Origin: Oscarella lobularis | Taxonomy: Eukaryota > Porifera > Homoscleromorpha > Homosclerophorida > Oscarellidae | Length of the DNA: 64,000 nt | Reading direction: 5' to 3' | Assembly: GCF_947507565.1 (NCBI RefSeq) | Contig: NC_089193.1 | Coordinates: 1,054,001-1,118,000, forward strand | Shown here: in pieces, positions 24,693 through 35,990 of the stretch | Numbering within the stretch: the first letter of the stretch is position 1 | How the letters are laid out: each line of letters opens with the position of its first letter | The notes under the pieces: model-generated | The model's database searches: none | Told to the model about the DNA's origin: nothing | What the model saw: the letters and a program-made list of their open reading frames with translations, nothing else | Translations under genes and position numbers: made by a program

Positions 24693-25171
24693 AATCACGT
24701 GCCGACTTGCGAGCAGTGTCCAGAGCTAGCCTCTCCTCCACACTACACTTTCCAGTCGTTGCCAGGCGACTTTGATGAGGGGTTTGGAGTCAAAATCGGA
24801 ATCCAGATTAGGCAGGGCCTCCTTTGAAAATCCTGATCATCGACGTAAGGGATAGGACGCCCCGTGTGTGTTTAGCGAAATTGAGTTTACCTTAGCATGT
24901 TCCACGCGCTGACTAAATGTTTAGAGCATGGTAACGTTAACTAAATTGGTGAGGCCTCCTTTGAGGAACCTGGCCGGTATTCTGCAGCGCAGAACCGTGT
25001 CACGACTTGCGCAAGGCAGCCGTCTATGATGACTTAAACTGCTTTAAGCGAGGCTAATCAGTAGCAGTTCTATACACGGAAGTGTTTTAGAAGTATATGA
25101 CGTAAAACTGCCGTTAGATCTACTAAAGTTTGCGCACTTTTCCCAAAGTACCCATATAAGATCCAGAGTCC
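24070..25171. other. C1 3' flank and C2 upstream region
   Basis: 24070-24692 is the 3' flank, repeated after C2 (28204-28790). 24693-25171 is the C-type upstream region. The former contains a GA/CT-rich stretch around gaaaaagagtcgatgagg and no supported gene. It may include UTR. Confidence 0.5.
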
Positions 25172-28100
25172 ATGTCGTCGAATCTCTTTGTGCTCCTCTT
25201 TCTTTTGCAGTCTTTTAAAGGCATCTTTGCAGGTACAGTGTCGTCGTTCAAATCGAGGCATTTCTCGCTTATTTTCTCCAATAGAAGACGCGGCGTATGC
25301 CGTCTTCGCCGACTCCTACATCAAGGCCGTCGTCAAAAGCGTTCACGCTATCCATCCCAACGCGACGAACGTTTCCGTCGTCGCAAACGACTGCAGCGAA
25401 GGTTTCCGTCTCGCGCGCGCGCGCCTTGCATGCACCTTCCAGTCGAAACGAAAAACGCCGTTCATCTCACACCTCGATGCCTTCTGGGACCCCCCTCTCG
25501 TCCGACGTTGCCGGCTCTCGCATTCAAACGCTCGTCCCTCGTCGTCGGGATGGGGCACTCGATCGAGAGCCAATTGAACGTTGCGAGGGCTATAGCGGCG
25601 AGATACGACTGGAGACGGTTGGAATTGTGGACAGAAGACGTTGACGGTTGGTGACGATATTCGAGTCAGTGCAAAACGACTCTTTTGTTTGATAGACTCT
25701 TTGCCTCGGCGGCCGGATCTAGGCTCGTTTGCGATTCGTCATCTATACGTCGACGGAGCTCGAGGTGAACGGGGAAGTGCGAGTGATGCGATCGTCGTTC
25801 ATTGCTCAACTACCGCCTGTTTTAACGCTCTAACAGAAGTTAGTTATAATTGAATAATTAGGCATACGTATCTCTTCTGAGTGAAGTCCCGGGGTTAGGT
25901 TTTGTCCTACTGGAGTGGCTCGAACGTTTGGATTTTCACGGAAGACGTCACCAAAAAGGCGCGGTTGTTCTTTTTAATTAAAAAATCGCTCATCCTCGTT
26001 GACGCGAGCGTATTTTAGTTTCTATTCCGCGGTTCGCTTAGACGACTTCTGCCGTCCGGCGCGAAAGCGTTCGGGATGATTCGATCGTTTCCGAACGACT
26101 CCGCCGCGCTGCGGGAGGGGCTTGTCAACAGCGCGTGTCCTCAGTGCCACGAGGATATGCGTGAAACGATATTGGTAACATTTGCTTTCTCTCGTCGATC
26201 GATCTCTCTTGTTCTTAATTAATTATGTTGAACTATATAGCCTAACGCGGCGTATCTACACGACGCGATTCTACTCCTCAGCCATCTGACGGAGGCCCAT
26301 ATCACGCCTCAGAGAATTAGAAACGAGGCTGAAAAGGTAATATGTACAGTAGTCCCCATTCGCCAATTCTAAGAGATCCTGCTTATAGTGTAACTATGTT
26401 TTGCTCTTTAGCTTGATTTCCTTGCTACCGGAGGTCCCATAAGGCTAGACAGGCATCTCAATGGAAGAATTCATGATAGCTACGACATAATTAGTCTATC
26501 CAGTACTTTTACTCCCAAGGTTGGGCGCTAATGAATCAATCACTTATTCTAAGATATCAATCTGTGTTTTTGCCCCAGGCGGCCGTTTACAGTGAGGGCA
26601 AACTCACGTCCGTCTTCAATGAGAATCTGGATGAAAACAAAATTCGAAGCAAACGTGATATGAAAGCGTGTCCGCCGGTAGTTAAGCGAAACGAGACGTA
26701 CCACTTTCGAATCGTCACAGTCGTGGCAAGTTCAAAAGATAAAGACCAAATCAAAGAACACAACAGAGCATTTTCTATAGGAGCCGCCGTTCCTGTTTCA
26801 CAATCCCAACGCCACTCCTCAGTTCACGGGCTTCATCGTCGACATGTTGGAGCAGCTGAAATTGAACGGCAGCATCTCCTTTACGTACGAACTGATGCTA
26901 AACGAAAGGTACGGCGATTTCAAGACGACGAGCGGAAAGCTAGATCCCACGGGAATGCTAGGAGAGATTGTGCACTGCGTAAGACAGAAATAATGCATAG
27001 AAAAATTACAAAATATATGTGTGTTTTTTGCTTTTCTGCCTAGAGAGCCGATTTGGGTGTTGCAGCGATCGCGATCACGGCCAATCGTCAGAAGCACGTT
27101 GATTTCACGAAGCCGTGGATGGACTACGGGCTCGTGCTCCTTACGTCGAAGCCCCATCCGTTGCCAGCGAGCTATTTCGCCTTCATGAATCCCTTCTCTC
27201 CCTTCACGTGGCTCCTCATTCTCGTCTTCATCGCAATCGCCAGCGTCGTTTTGCCCGTCTATCAGCTCATTGCTCCGCTACGCGTGCAAAAGGAACACGA
27301 CGCAAGTCGCGACGTCACTTTTCGTCGTCTTCCGCGAAAATTCTACGATTCGTTCTGGTTCTTCTTCACGACCGCCATGCAGCAGGGGCCGGACGGGGCT
27401 CCCTTTCTTCCGGCGAGAATTCTCATTGGACTCTGGTACTTCTTCGTTCTCATCATCGTTGCGACGTATACGGCGAATTTGGCCGCTTTTCTCACCGTTC
27501 AACGTCTGCCGGCCCAAATCTCGTCCGTCGAAGAACTCGGCGCGCAAGTTCAGAAGCCCTACGGTACCGTCGAGAACTCGGGTGTTCAAAGTTTCTTTCA
27601 GAATTCGAATATTACCTTCTATAATAACATGGGCAAATTCATGTTGAATACGCCGAACGCCCTGGTCGATTCCAGTCTGACCGGCTTAGCTCGAGCCGGT
27701 GTAACGAGTTCACTACTGAGCGACGAATGCGTTTTCATCTGGGATTTGCCCGTGCTGCAATATCTCGCTACCAAGCGTCCGTGTAAAGTGCAAGTAGTCG
27801 GGAGATCGTTCAATCGGCAGGGATACGGCATCGTCATGCCGATGAAGATGCCCTATCGGGACCGATTCTCGTTGGAGGTACTGAAGCTTCGCGATAGCGG
27901 GTGGATCGAAAAGACGGCCGCCAATTGGCTTAATGCGGGTGAGTGCGGAGCTGCGTCCGCTATAACCGATACGGGGCAGGTGACGGTGACGAATTTGGTG
28001 GGTGCCTTTATTCTCATGGCTGTGGGCATTGGTCTCGGATTTATTGCGGCTGTTCTTCAACGCGTTCTGCTAAGGAGAGGATCGGATAATAAAGAGGACG

Positions 28101-28790
28101 AAAGGAAGGGTCCTGTACGTTGTCGTTAATCTCGATCGTGAGGATAATTGTCAAGTAATCGATTTTTTTGCAGGTATGCGGCTGTTTGAAAGTTTGGGAA
28201 TGAAAAATGGCGCCAATTCGACGGTGATGCACGCGTCTTGTACGCACCTACTTCCACCCACTAACAATACAAACACACGCAGCAAGCAATGCAGTTGGAA
28301 AACAGCGCTCAGTGTGCTATAACTAATTTGTCTGAAAACGTGTTTGTCGTCACTATTATCTGTATCAATATAATACAATGCTGGTAATCTGTGAATGTGC
28401 TACTTCTCATTACTTGCGCGCGCTAACACACAAATGTGTGCCAACGAATCTGAGTGCTATGGGGCTTCGCTGATTCAAGGCTTTCTGTCGTAAGCCTAAG
28501 AAGTCTAAAGAAGAACGTTTCTGAGTATTGGCTTAAACAGAAGCTGACGGGATGATGCAACAGAGTACCAACTAAAGCGGAAGGACGCGAGTGTTAGTTC
28601 CCGTGGCTCTCGTCCCACTCGCGAACCATCTATTTTTGCACCGGATTGCAAAAGAGCCGAAAACGAGATCTCTCGTCCCTAGACTCGATCGCCAGAGCAC
28701 GCGGACTCGATCAGAAGAAAAAGAGTCGATGAGGGGACGAAGCTCTCCTTGTCGCGCCTACTGTATACGGTGCGTGTCCGTCTATGTCCT
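24693..28790 (+). repeat. Tandem duplication unit 2 (iGluR C2)
   Basis: Second unit of the C duplication, similar to 20524-24692 in exons, introns and flank. The similarity ends near 28790, after the run gacgaagctctccttgtcgc. Confidence 0.8.
25172..28203 (+). CDS. iGluR C2: ionotropic glutamate receptor, lineage C
   Basis: Twelve inferred exons: 25172-25232, 25285-25401, 25443-25646, 25696-25838, 25899-25963, 26042-26174, 26241-26336, 26412-26519, 26579-26725, 26781-26978, 27044-28114, 28174-28203; 790 aa in frame. A 1-nt indel relative to C1 at about 25248 falls in the first intron (25233-25284), which supports that intron. Intron 25402-25442 is only 41 nt. The GC donor before S1 (gtg|gcaagt) is kept, as are the AMQQGPDG pore and the VCGCLKVWE tail. 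Divergence from C1 is concentrated in S2 (ENSGVQSFFQNSNI; ALVDSSLTG), which suggests changed ligand or gating properties rather than decay. Confidence 0.85.
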
Positions 28791-29413
28791 ATATATAGTC
28801 TTCCTCCGTCAGATGTCGTTTCCGACGGTGTACCCCGCACGAATGTTCCCCCACGCACTTTGCACTTTGCACTTTTATGCCACTAATAGTTCCTGCTAGA
28901 GTACATGCATATAAGTGCACGTTGCACTGCATTATTTTCACTGCATGCGCAATTCCTTCCGCCTTCTCTTTGAATCTTTCCGAGGCAAAATGTTGCGGCT
29001 TGTTGCAGCGTGGTTCTTTGCTCTAATAGTCTCCAAATCGAGCGTTTTGCAAGCTCTCCTCAAGGTAGTTCGATTTCGACGCTACAATGAACCTCGCGTA
29101 AACAGTTGCTTTAGCTGGCGTGATACACTGTCGTGCTCCAAGCTCGTGCTCTAGTGTAATCACTGTTTGTCGCTGCTGGAATAGTACAACACTTGCTTCA
29201 CATCGATTGCTTAATTAAATAGATAAATAACGTGCAAGTTATTATTTCTTTATAACTTTACTTTCATTGTGAATTGCTTATCAAAATTAGAGATACGAGT
29301 CGCTTACCTTTATCTGATTCACTCGCTATAAAGTTTCACGACAGTTATAGCCAAATATAGCTCTTATCTCGCTTGAAGAAACACTCGCAGCTTTAGATCG
29401 CACTGCAGTTTCG
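28204..29413. other. Intergenic region, iGluR C2 to D
   Basis: 28204 to about 28790 is the duplicated C 3' flank. 28790-29413 is unique AT-rich DNA that includes the D promoter. Short ORFs at 28591-28899 and 28915-29154 have no recognisable domain and are probably chance. Confidence 0.5.
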
Positions 29414-32361
29414 ATGGGAATGCTATCGACAGGGGCGAGCCTATGTGCTCTTTTCTTCGCTATGAACTCATTCGAAGGCACCCTTTCTACATGTAGAAGT
29501 AAAGCAGATGAACTTAGTCACGCTAGGTGGAGCTATTTTCTACGTATAGATGAGACGGACGTCTTCCTTTCCGACTCTCTCGTAGAATCTGTCATCAAGA
29601 GCGTTGGGGAGATATTTCCAAACGTGAAAAACGTCTCCGTCGTGACGAATGACTGCCGCAAAGGTTTGATTTCTACTCTCCGCGCGCACGTTTTGCCAGC
29701 ACCATAAAATAATGATACCAAAAGTCTCTCTTGAATTGACGGACGCCGTTCATCTGACACCGTCGCATCAGAGCGAGACGCCGACGACATTGCCCTGTCT
29801 AGCGTTCAGAAACTCGTCCACGTGCATTGGAATGGGTCACTCGGTCGAGAGTCAAATCGACGTCGCGAGGACGATTTCGAAGAAGCACAGCTGGCGTCGT
29901 TTCGAGTTGTGGCTCGAAAGCGACGACGGTACGCGAGCAAACCTGCATGTGTATAAGGTGGCGCACTGTTTAGTTTCATATAGTCTCTTTGCCTCGACTG
30001 TCGGACTTTGATGTGGTGGAGATCCGCCGTTTGAGGAGTGGACGGCGCCGAAGCGAAAATGAAATCGTCGTTGCTCACTGTTTCACTAGCACCTGCTTTA
30101 ATACTTTGAAAACCGTTAGCTACGTGTACTGTAGTATGAACATAAATAGTCATAGTAAGAAAGACTTGTGTAGATTCTACTGGAATGGAATGGCTCGAAT
30201 GCGTGGATTTTTACGGAAGATCTTACAAAGAAGGTGTTGCTGATTCTTCTTGTGTCGCGTCGATTTCAGTAGTCTTCTCTTTTAGTTTTTGTTTCACAAC
30301 GATCTGAGGAGACTTTTGCCGTCCGGTGTCCGCACTTTTGGAATGATGAGAAGATTTTCCGAAAGTGAAACGTGGCACGAACGGTTTCTCTCTTCGTCTC
30401 GAACCTGCACTTTATTGGCACAGTGTACCGAAGACGTTGAAGAAAGGATATTGGTTGACTCATTAATTAATTAACATTGATTATGCAGGTTATATTATCT
30501 TTCGTATCTAGCCTAACGTTGTCTATCTGCACGATGCACTTCTCTTCCTTGGGCATCTTTATCAGAGAAATGCATCTAACCTCAACCCTCAGACCATCAG
30601 ATATCATGCTCAAAAGGTGGTTACATCGTATAATTCCTAACCTAATGTTGGAACTTTTGGCAATCAAGCTCGATGATCTAAGCGCTGGAGGTCCAATTCG
30701 ATTCGACAACGAGCTAAAAGGCAGAAACCACGACCACTACAATATATTTAGTCTATCAGATCCTTTTGCTCCTACGGTTGGTTTTATGCTAACTTCGTTG
30801 TGTACTGCTATGGAGATCGAGAGTATTTCATTGTTCCAGGTTGCCGCATACAGTCGAGGCGCGCTTACAACTTTCCACAACGAGAAGTCTCCGGTTAAGA
30901 AAAGAAGCGCAGGACATTTTATAAAATGCCGACAGGCAGATGTCAACAGCAATGGAGCATATAATTTTCGTGTCGTAACAGTCGAGGCAAGTTGAAAAAA
31001 ATGCATGTAGAATAGCACTTTATTAATGCAATAGGAGCCACCGTTTATGTTCCATAATCCGAACACGCGTTCTCAATTCAGAGGATTTCTCGTCGATCTG
31101 TTGGAAGAACTCCGAAAAACGATGGGATTCACCTACAATATTACGCTCGTTCAAGAATACGGCGAATTTACGAACGAGTCTGACGTACATCCCGATGGAC
31201 TCCTAGACGAAATCTTTCACTGCGTAAGAGACAGAAAAAAATTAGTTGCGTTTTGTTAATTAGTTAATCTCCCAGAGAGCTGATTTGGGTGTTGCAACAA
31301 TTGGAATTTCGGCCAGTCGACAGAAGCACGTCGACTTCACGAAACCGTGGATGGACTACGGTCTCGCGCTTTTGACGTCGAAGCATCCCATACCATCGAG
31401 CCATTTTGCGTTTTTCGCTCCCTTCTCGGCTCGTCTCTGGATTCTCGTCATTGTCTTCGTCATCGTCGTAAGCACGGCGTTTCCCCTTCTTCGACTCGTC
31501 GCTCCTCCGCGTGCGAAACGAGACGACGACGACGACGACGAGAATCCGTCGCGCGATCTTGCGCCGGTTCGAAAAGCCTTTCGTTATTTCCGTCGACGGC
31601 TGTACGACTCGATTTGGTTTATCTTCACGACGGCCATGCAGCAGGGGCCGGACGGAGCCCCGTTTCTTCCGGCGAGAATTCTCGTCGGTTGCTGGTATTT
31701 CTTTAGTCTCATTATCATTGCAACGTATACGGCAAATTTGACCGCTTTTCTCACTTTACATCGCATGTCGGCTGGAATCTCTTCGATCGAAGAATTAGCC
31801 GCGCAAGGTCAGATTCCCTACGGTACAGTGCGCAGCACGGCCATCGAAGGCTTCTTCGCGACGTCTAACATCAAAACGTACAAAACCATCGGAAAATTCA
31901 TACAAGACACACCCAACGCCCTAGTAAATAATAGTATGGAGGGCTTGCGTCGCGCCAGTGTGCAGAGTTTCTTCTCGGGCGACGAGTACGTTTTCATTTG
32001 GGACTTACCCGTGCTGCAGTACTTGGCCAGCAGGAGACCTTGCCAAACTCAGGTCGTCGGACGATCTTTTCATAAGCAGGGTTATGGAATTGTAATGCCT
32101 AAAGGAATGCCCTACCTCGATCGATTCTCGTTTGAAGTGCTGAAGCTTCGTGAAAGCGGCTGGATTGAAAAGTCGATGAATGATTGGAGCGATGCTGGCG
32201 AATGCGGAAGCGGCAGGCAATCTCTGTTAGACGCTGAGCGAGTCGACGTGACGAATATGGTCGGCGTCTTCATTCTCTTGTCCGTGGGCGTTGCCGTCGC
32301 GTTTTTGGTGGCATTTTTTCAAAGAGTTCTGCACAAACGGCTTTGTGCGAAAAAACCGTAG
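29414..32361 (+). CDS. iGluR D: ionotropic glutamate receptor, lineage D (sister of C)
   Basis: Eleven inferred exons: 29414-29492, 29550-29663, 29725-29928, 29984-30114, 30174-30251, 30286-30453, 30512-30616, 30669-30776, 30840-30986, 31035-31223, 31276-32361; 802 aa in frame. Exon 5 may instead end at 30233. The intron positions match C1/C2, including the GC donor before S1 (gag|gcaagt), so C and D share ancestry. The pore loop is AMQQGPDG. Ligand site: ISASR keeps Arg, P-x-T is T-x-G, S-T is A-I (YGTVRSTAIE), and Asp in FIWDLP. The M1-M2 linker has a run of six Asp. It ends directly after M4 without the C-type tail exon. Single copy, the rightmost gene of the array. Confidence 0.87.
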
Positions 32362-32472
32362 AAATTTTCGCACCCACAATATGATATCCGTGAAGCGATT
32401 AGCATTATAAGCGTTTGTGTACACTGTAGCCGGGAGACGTTCCTACGTCACGACTCACGCGAGCCAGAAACA

Positions 32473-33356
32473 ATGCTTCTTCTCGCTGCATTGTTCTCGC
32501 TCGTTTGCGGTTCCCTTGCCGTGCGCGGTCCTCTAGTCACGGCAAAGGTTGGACTTAGCCAAGCCGTCATGTTCTGCCATCGAGACCCTCGTTGCAGGTT
32601 TATCTGGACATGGAGATCGGCGGAGAAGAAGCAGGCCGGATCGTAATCGGCGTATTCGGAAAGACAGCACCTAGAACAGTGCGAAATTTCGTTCTTCTGG
32701 CGTCCGGAGAGGTAAAAGACGCTAGACGAAATCGAAAAACGTTGGCAAATCGTCCGTAGAAAGGCTACGGATACGCGGGCAGCACGTTCCATCGCGTCAT
32801 AAAGGATTTTATGATACAAGGCGGCGACTTCACAAGCGGCGACGGCGCAGGAGGTAAAAAAAATACGAGAAGAAAACGGGCTGCGGGGGCGGGGCACGTT
32901 CTTCCCCTTTTTCTTTCTTTCGTCCTCGTATAGGAAAAAGCATTTACGGACCGAAGTTTCCCGACGAAAACTTCAAGGTCGATCACGTCGGCGCCGGCTG
33001 GGTTAGCATGGCCAACGCCGGGCCCGATACGAACGGATCGCAATTCTATATAAATTCGGTGCGAACGCCCTGGCTGGACGGAACGCACACGGTATTCGGA
33101 AAAGTGCTCGAAGGAATGGTGAGTATAGATAATAATTAAATACGATTTGTAATTAGATTCATTTATTTAATTGAATTATATTAAGTCGATTGGATTTAAT
33201 TGAATTACCTACGTTTAGAGCGTTGTGAGAATAATCGAAAGAACGAAGACGGACGCCGGAGATCGACCTCTGAAAGACTGCACGATTGCGCGAAGTGGTC
33301 TACTTCCGCTCGTCGGTCCCTTTCGCGTGCCTTTCGAACCGTCGCCCGAGTCCTAG
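32473..33356 (+). CDS. Secreted cyclophilin (peptidyl-prolyl isomerase, PPIB/PPIC-like)
   Basis: Catalyses cis-trans isomerisation of Xaa-Pro bonds, here probably in the secretory pathway. Exons 32473-32547, 32598-32711, 32760-32853, 32934-33118, 33219-33356 give 201 aa. Residues 1-20 are a signal peptide ([16 protein letters not shown]). The active-site block [16 protein letters not shown] holds the catalytic Arg, Phe, Met and Gln; [12 protein letters not shown] supplies the Trp and His of the cyclosporin pocket. The C-terminus (EPSPES) lacks a KDEL-type signal. It starts 112 bp after iGluR D on the same strand, but there is no evidence of a functional link. Confidence 0.93.
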
Positions 33357-33564
33357 TTATTGCTTGTGGGAGAATGGGGATTGCCTGCAAGAGATAGCAT
33401 CTGCTGAGTCGGTGACTTAAAGCTTAAACTTCATCAGCGCCGTAGCGTTCATTCGAGTAGACTCTGACAGGTTCTCTTCATGTGAATGCGAGGAAAGACG
33501 TGGCTATGTGTCTCATGGCAACAGGTACGATGTAGTGTTTAGAGGAAAAAGCAACCAATTAATT
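33357..33564. other. Cyclophilin 3' flank
   Basis: Short unique stretch before the repeat cluster. No gene is seen. Confidence 0.4.
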
Positions 33565-34220
33565 TCCCGAACACCAGGGCGCGCGGGCCAAGCCCGCGCG
33601 CGCCCTGGTGGGAGGGGCTCTCAAACGTGATCGGGCAAAATCTCAAAGTGTGTGTCTGTCTGTCTGTCGGTAACGCTCACGTCACAATCGCTCTTAGGCC
33701 AATCACACACACAGGTGCCTTTATGACATCACATTCATTGTGATGTCATACTCTCCCGTATAATGAACGAAATGCTACCAAAAAAGGTGACGTCACAGTA
33801 GATAGTAACCCCGGATTATGTTCAATAGTTTGCAGCATAGATATAACAATATGCTGATTTGCCGCCAAGAATAAATACTATTGAACATAACGGGCACATA
33901 ACAATGAGCTTACTTAGTAACGTTTATCAAGGGAACGCAGTAAAGGAACACGTTGGGTTTGTCGTGCTGCGAGCTTCGCTCGCAGCACGCAAACCCAACT
34001 GCGAGCTGATAATGGGCCTCGTGACACGAACACCCGAAGGGGCAGAAGTTAGGGCTAGGAAGGGGTAGCTCTGTGTCGCATGAGAGGTCAAATTGGCTAA
34101 TTGTAGGGTTTTGCGGAAAATGATGCATGCCATGGTTAGGCAGTGTGATGCACATTATGCACATCAGCTTTCCTAAAATTAGAGTAATAAGAAATAGATA
34201 CCGTGCTGAGGGTTTGGGGA
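33565..34220. repeat. Fold-back repeat element R1, copy 1
   Basis: About 656 bp bounded by tcccgaacacc and a degenerate inverse of it (ggtttgggga). It begins with a GC-rich hairpin (caccagggcgcgcggg and its complement) and then contains a (GTCT)n tract. It has a second perfect hairpin around ttgggtttgtcgtgctgcg (about 33951-33995) and lacks a coding frame. A 30-bp flank with gatggc...gccatc follows each of the three copies. Probably a non-autonomous DNA element. Confidence 0.75.
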
Positions 34221-34252
34221 TCACATGATGGCTCACAAAAGGCCATCATTAT

Positions 34253-34906
34253 TCCCCGAACACCAGGGCGTGCGCGGGCGAAGCCCGCGCGCGCCCTGGT
34301 GGGACGGGCTCTCAAACGTGATCGGGCAAAATCTCAAAGTGTGTTTCTGTCTGTCTGTCTGTCTGTCTGTCGGTAACGCTCACGTCACAATCGCTCTTAA
34401 ACCAATCACACACACAGGTGCCTTTATGACATCACATTCATTGTGATGTCATACTCTCCCGTATAATGAACATGCTACCGAAAAAGGTGACGTCACAGTA
34501 GATAGTAACCCCGGATTATGTTCAATAGTTTGCAGCATAGATACAGTATAACAGTACTGTTATATCTATGGTTGCCACAAAGGATAAATAAACATAACGG
34601 GCACGTAACAAATAGCTTTATCAAGGAAATGCAGTTAAGGAGCACTTTGGGTTTGTCGTGCTGCGAGCGAAGCTTGCAGCACGCAAACCCAACTGCGAGC
34701 TGATAATGGGCCTCGATCGTGACCGAAGGGGCAGAGGTTGCGGTAGGGAGGTGCAGCTCTGGGCCACATAAGAGGTCAAATAAATTGTAGGTTTGTGCGG
34801 AAAATAAGGCATGCCAACTATAACGTGGTTAGGCAGTGTGATGAACATAGGCTTTTCTAAAATTAGAGTATAAAGAATTAGAGATCGTGCTGAGGGTGTT
34901 CGGGGA
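34253..34906. repeat. Fold-back repeat element R1, copy 2
   Basis: Direct repeat of copy 1, with clean inverted ends tccccgaacacc and ggtgttcgggga. The (GTCT)n tract is longer (about 34347-34371). It lies only 32 bp after copy 1, so the two form a near-tandem pair. Confidence 0.8.
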
Positions 34907-34964
34907 TCACATGATGGCTCACAAAAGGCCATCATTATCTAGTCTAGTTCCCCGAACACCAGCA

Positions 34965-35895
34965 GGGGGGGTTGTGCGCTACCGCGCGCTAGAGACAAGG
35001 CTATTCCTCGAAATCGACGTTTTTCATTAGAAGTTCGTCGATTTCGCTACATCACGCTGTTAGTTACATTACGAAATGATGTCTCAAGGGGTATTTTTGT
35101 CAACCGAACGTATAGTTTAGGAGAAGTGAACCGCCTATTTTGCGACGCGAAACCGGTGTAGACTTCCAAGCGTGTACTAGGTTTTATTGCTCAAATCGAC
35201 GTCTGATAGGTTGTAGAAGCCTGCCAATTTTTGAGGCGCTCTTCTTAGTTAGGCTGTTTGCAGTTATGGAGCCATTTAGCTCAGATTGGGTCTGTACCTC
35301 GCTGAAGTGCATCAACAGCGGGCTTACAAACGCGGGATTACCTTGCCTTGACCCCTCCTTGTACAATTAAGCAGCTGTGGTCCGTGTGGAGGAGAGCAGA
35401 TGTAGCTCATCTAGTAGCCGGAAGCTGCACGTGAGGACTCGATTCTCCAGCGCCCGACGACGCTTTTGTTGCCGTCCGAAGTCCTGAAGTGGCGAAGAAG
35501 ACCGAAGCTACTAGGATCTTTGCACAAAGCACTTTTAGAGTCGGCTTCAGCCTTAGTTCTGGTGCCTAAAATCCGTCGCCATTGAAGAAAGCCTACTAGA
35601 AGACGAGTAGGACTGCGCCTCAAAAATCGAGCACTTTTAGACAGGCAGTAGAAAGACATTTGGCAAAAAAGCGAGAGCGGAACAAGCACGGTTTAGGCAG
35701 TAGACGCGGAAAAAGGGAGAGGGTGGTAAGTCGCGCAGAAAGCCAGTGGCCGTCACCAAAACCCCACACACAGCAATCTACCTTCAAAAGCAACTCCTCG
35801 AATTGGTGTTTGTATTTTTTGCTGCTGCTAGAGCAGAAAGAAACGACTTTCCAAAAGAGGTGTGTCTCTAGCGCGCGGTAGCGCACAACCCCCCC
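34965..35895. mobile_element. 931-bp element with 33-bp perfect terminal inverted repeats
   Basis: 34965-34997 and 35863-35895 are perfect reverse complements (seven G, then ttgtgcgctaccgcgcgc...). The interior has no long ORF, so it is a non-autonomous DNA element. It seems to sit just inside a third partial R1 start (cccgaacaccag at 34951). I could not identify a target-site duplication, so the superfamily is open. Confidence 0.75.
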
Positions 35896-35900
35896 TGGAA

Positions 35901-35976
35901 CTCGATACTCCAGACCCTCGCGCGTTAAGGGGGTGTGGTTGGCAACCACACCCCCCTTAGGGTCTGGAGTATCGAG
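35901..35976. repeat. Imperfect 76-bp palindrome
   Basis: Arms ctcgatactccagaccct (35901-35918) and aagggggtgtggttg (35927-35941) pair with caaccacacccccc and agggtctggagtatcgag on the other side; one arm has an extra cgcgcgtt bulge. It lies between the 931-bp element and R1 copy 3. Confidence 0.75.
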
Positions 35977-35990
35977 GCTAGGAACACCAG

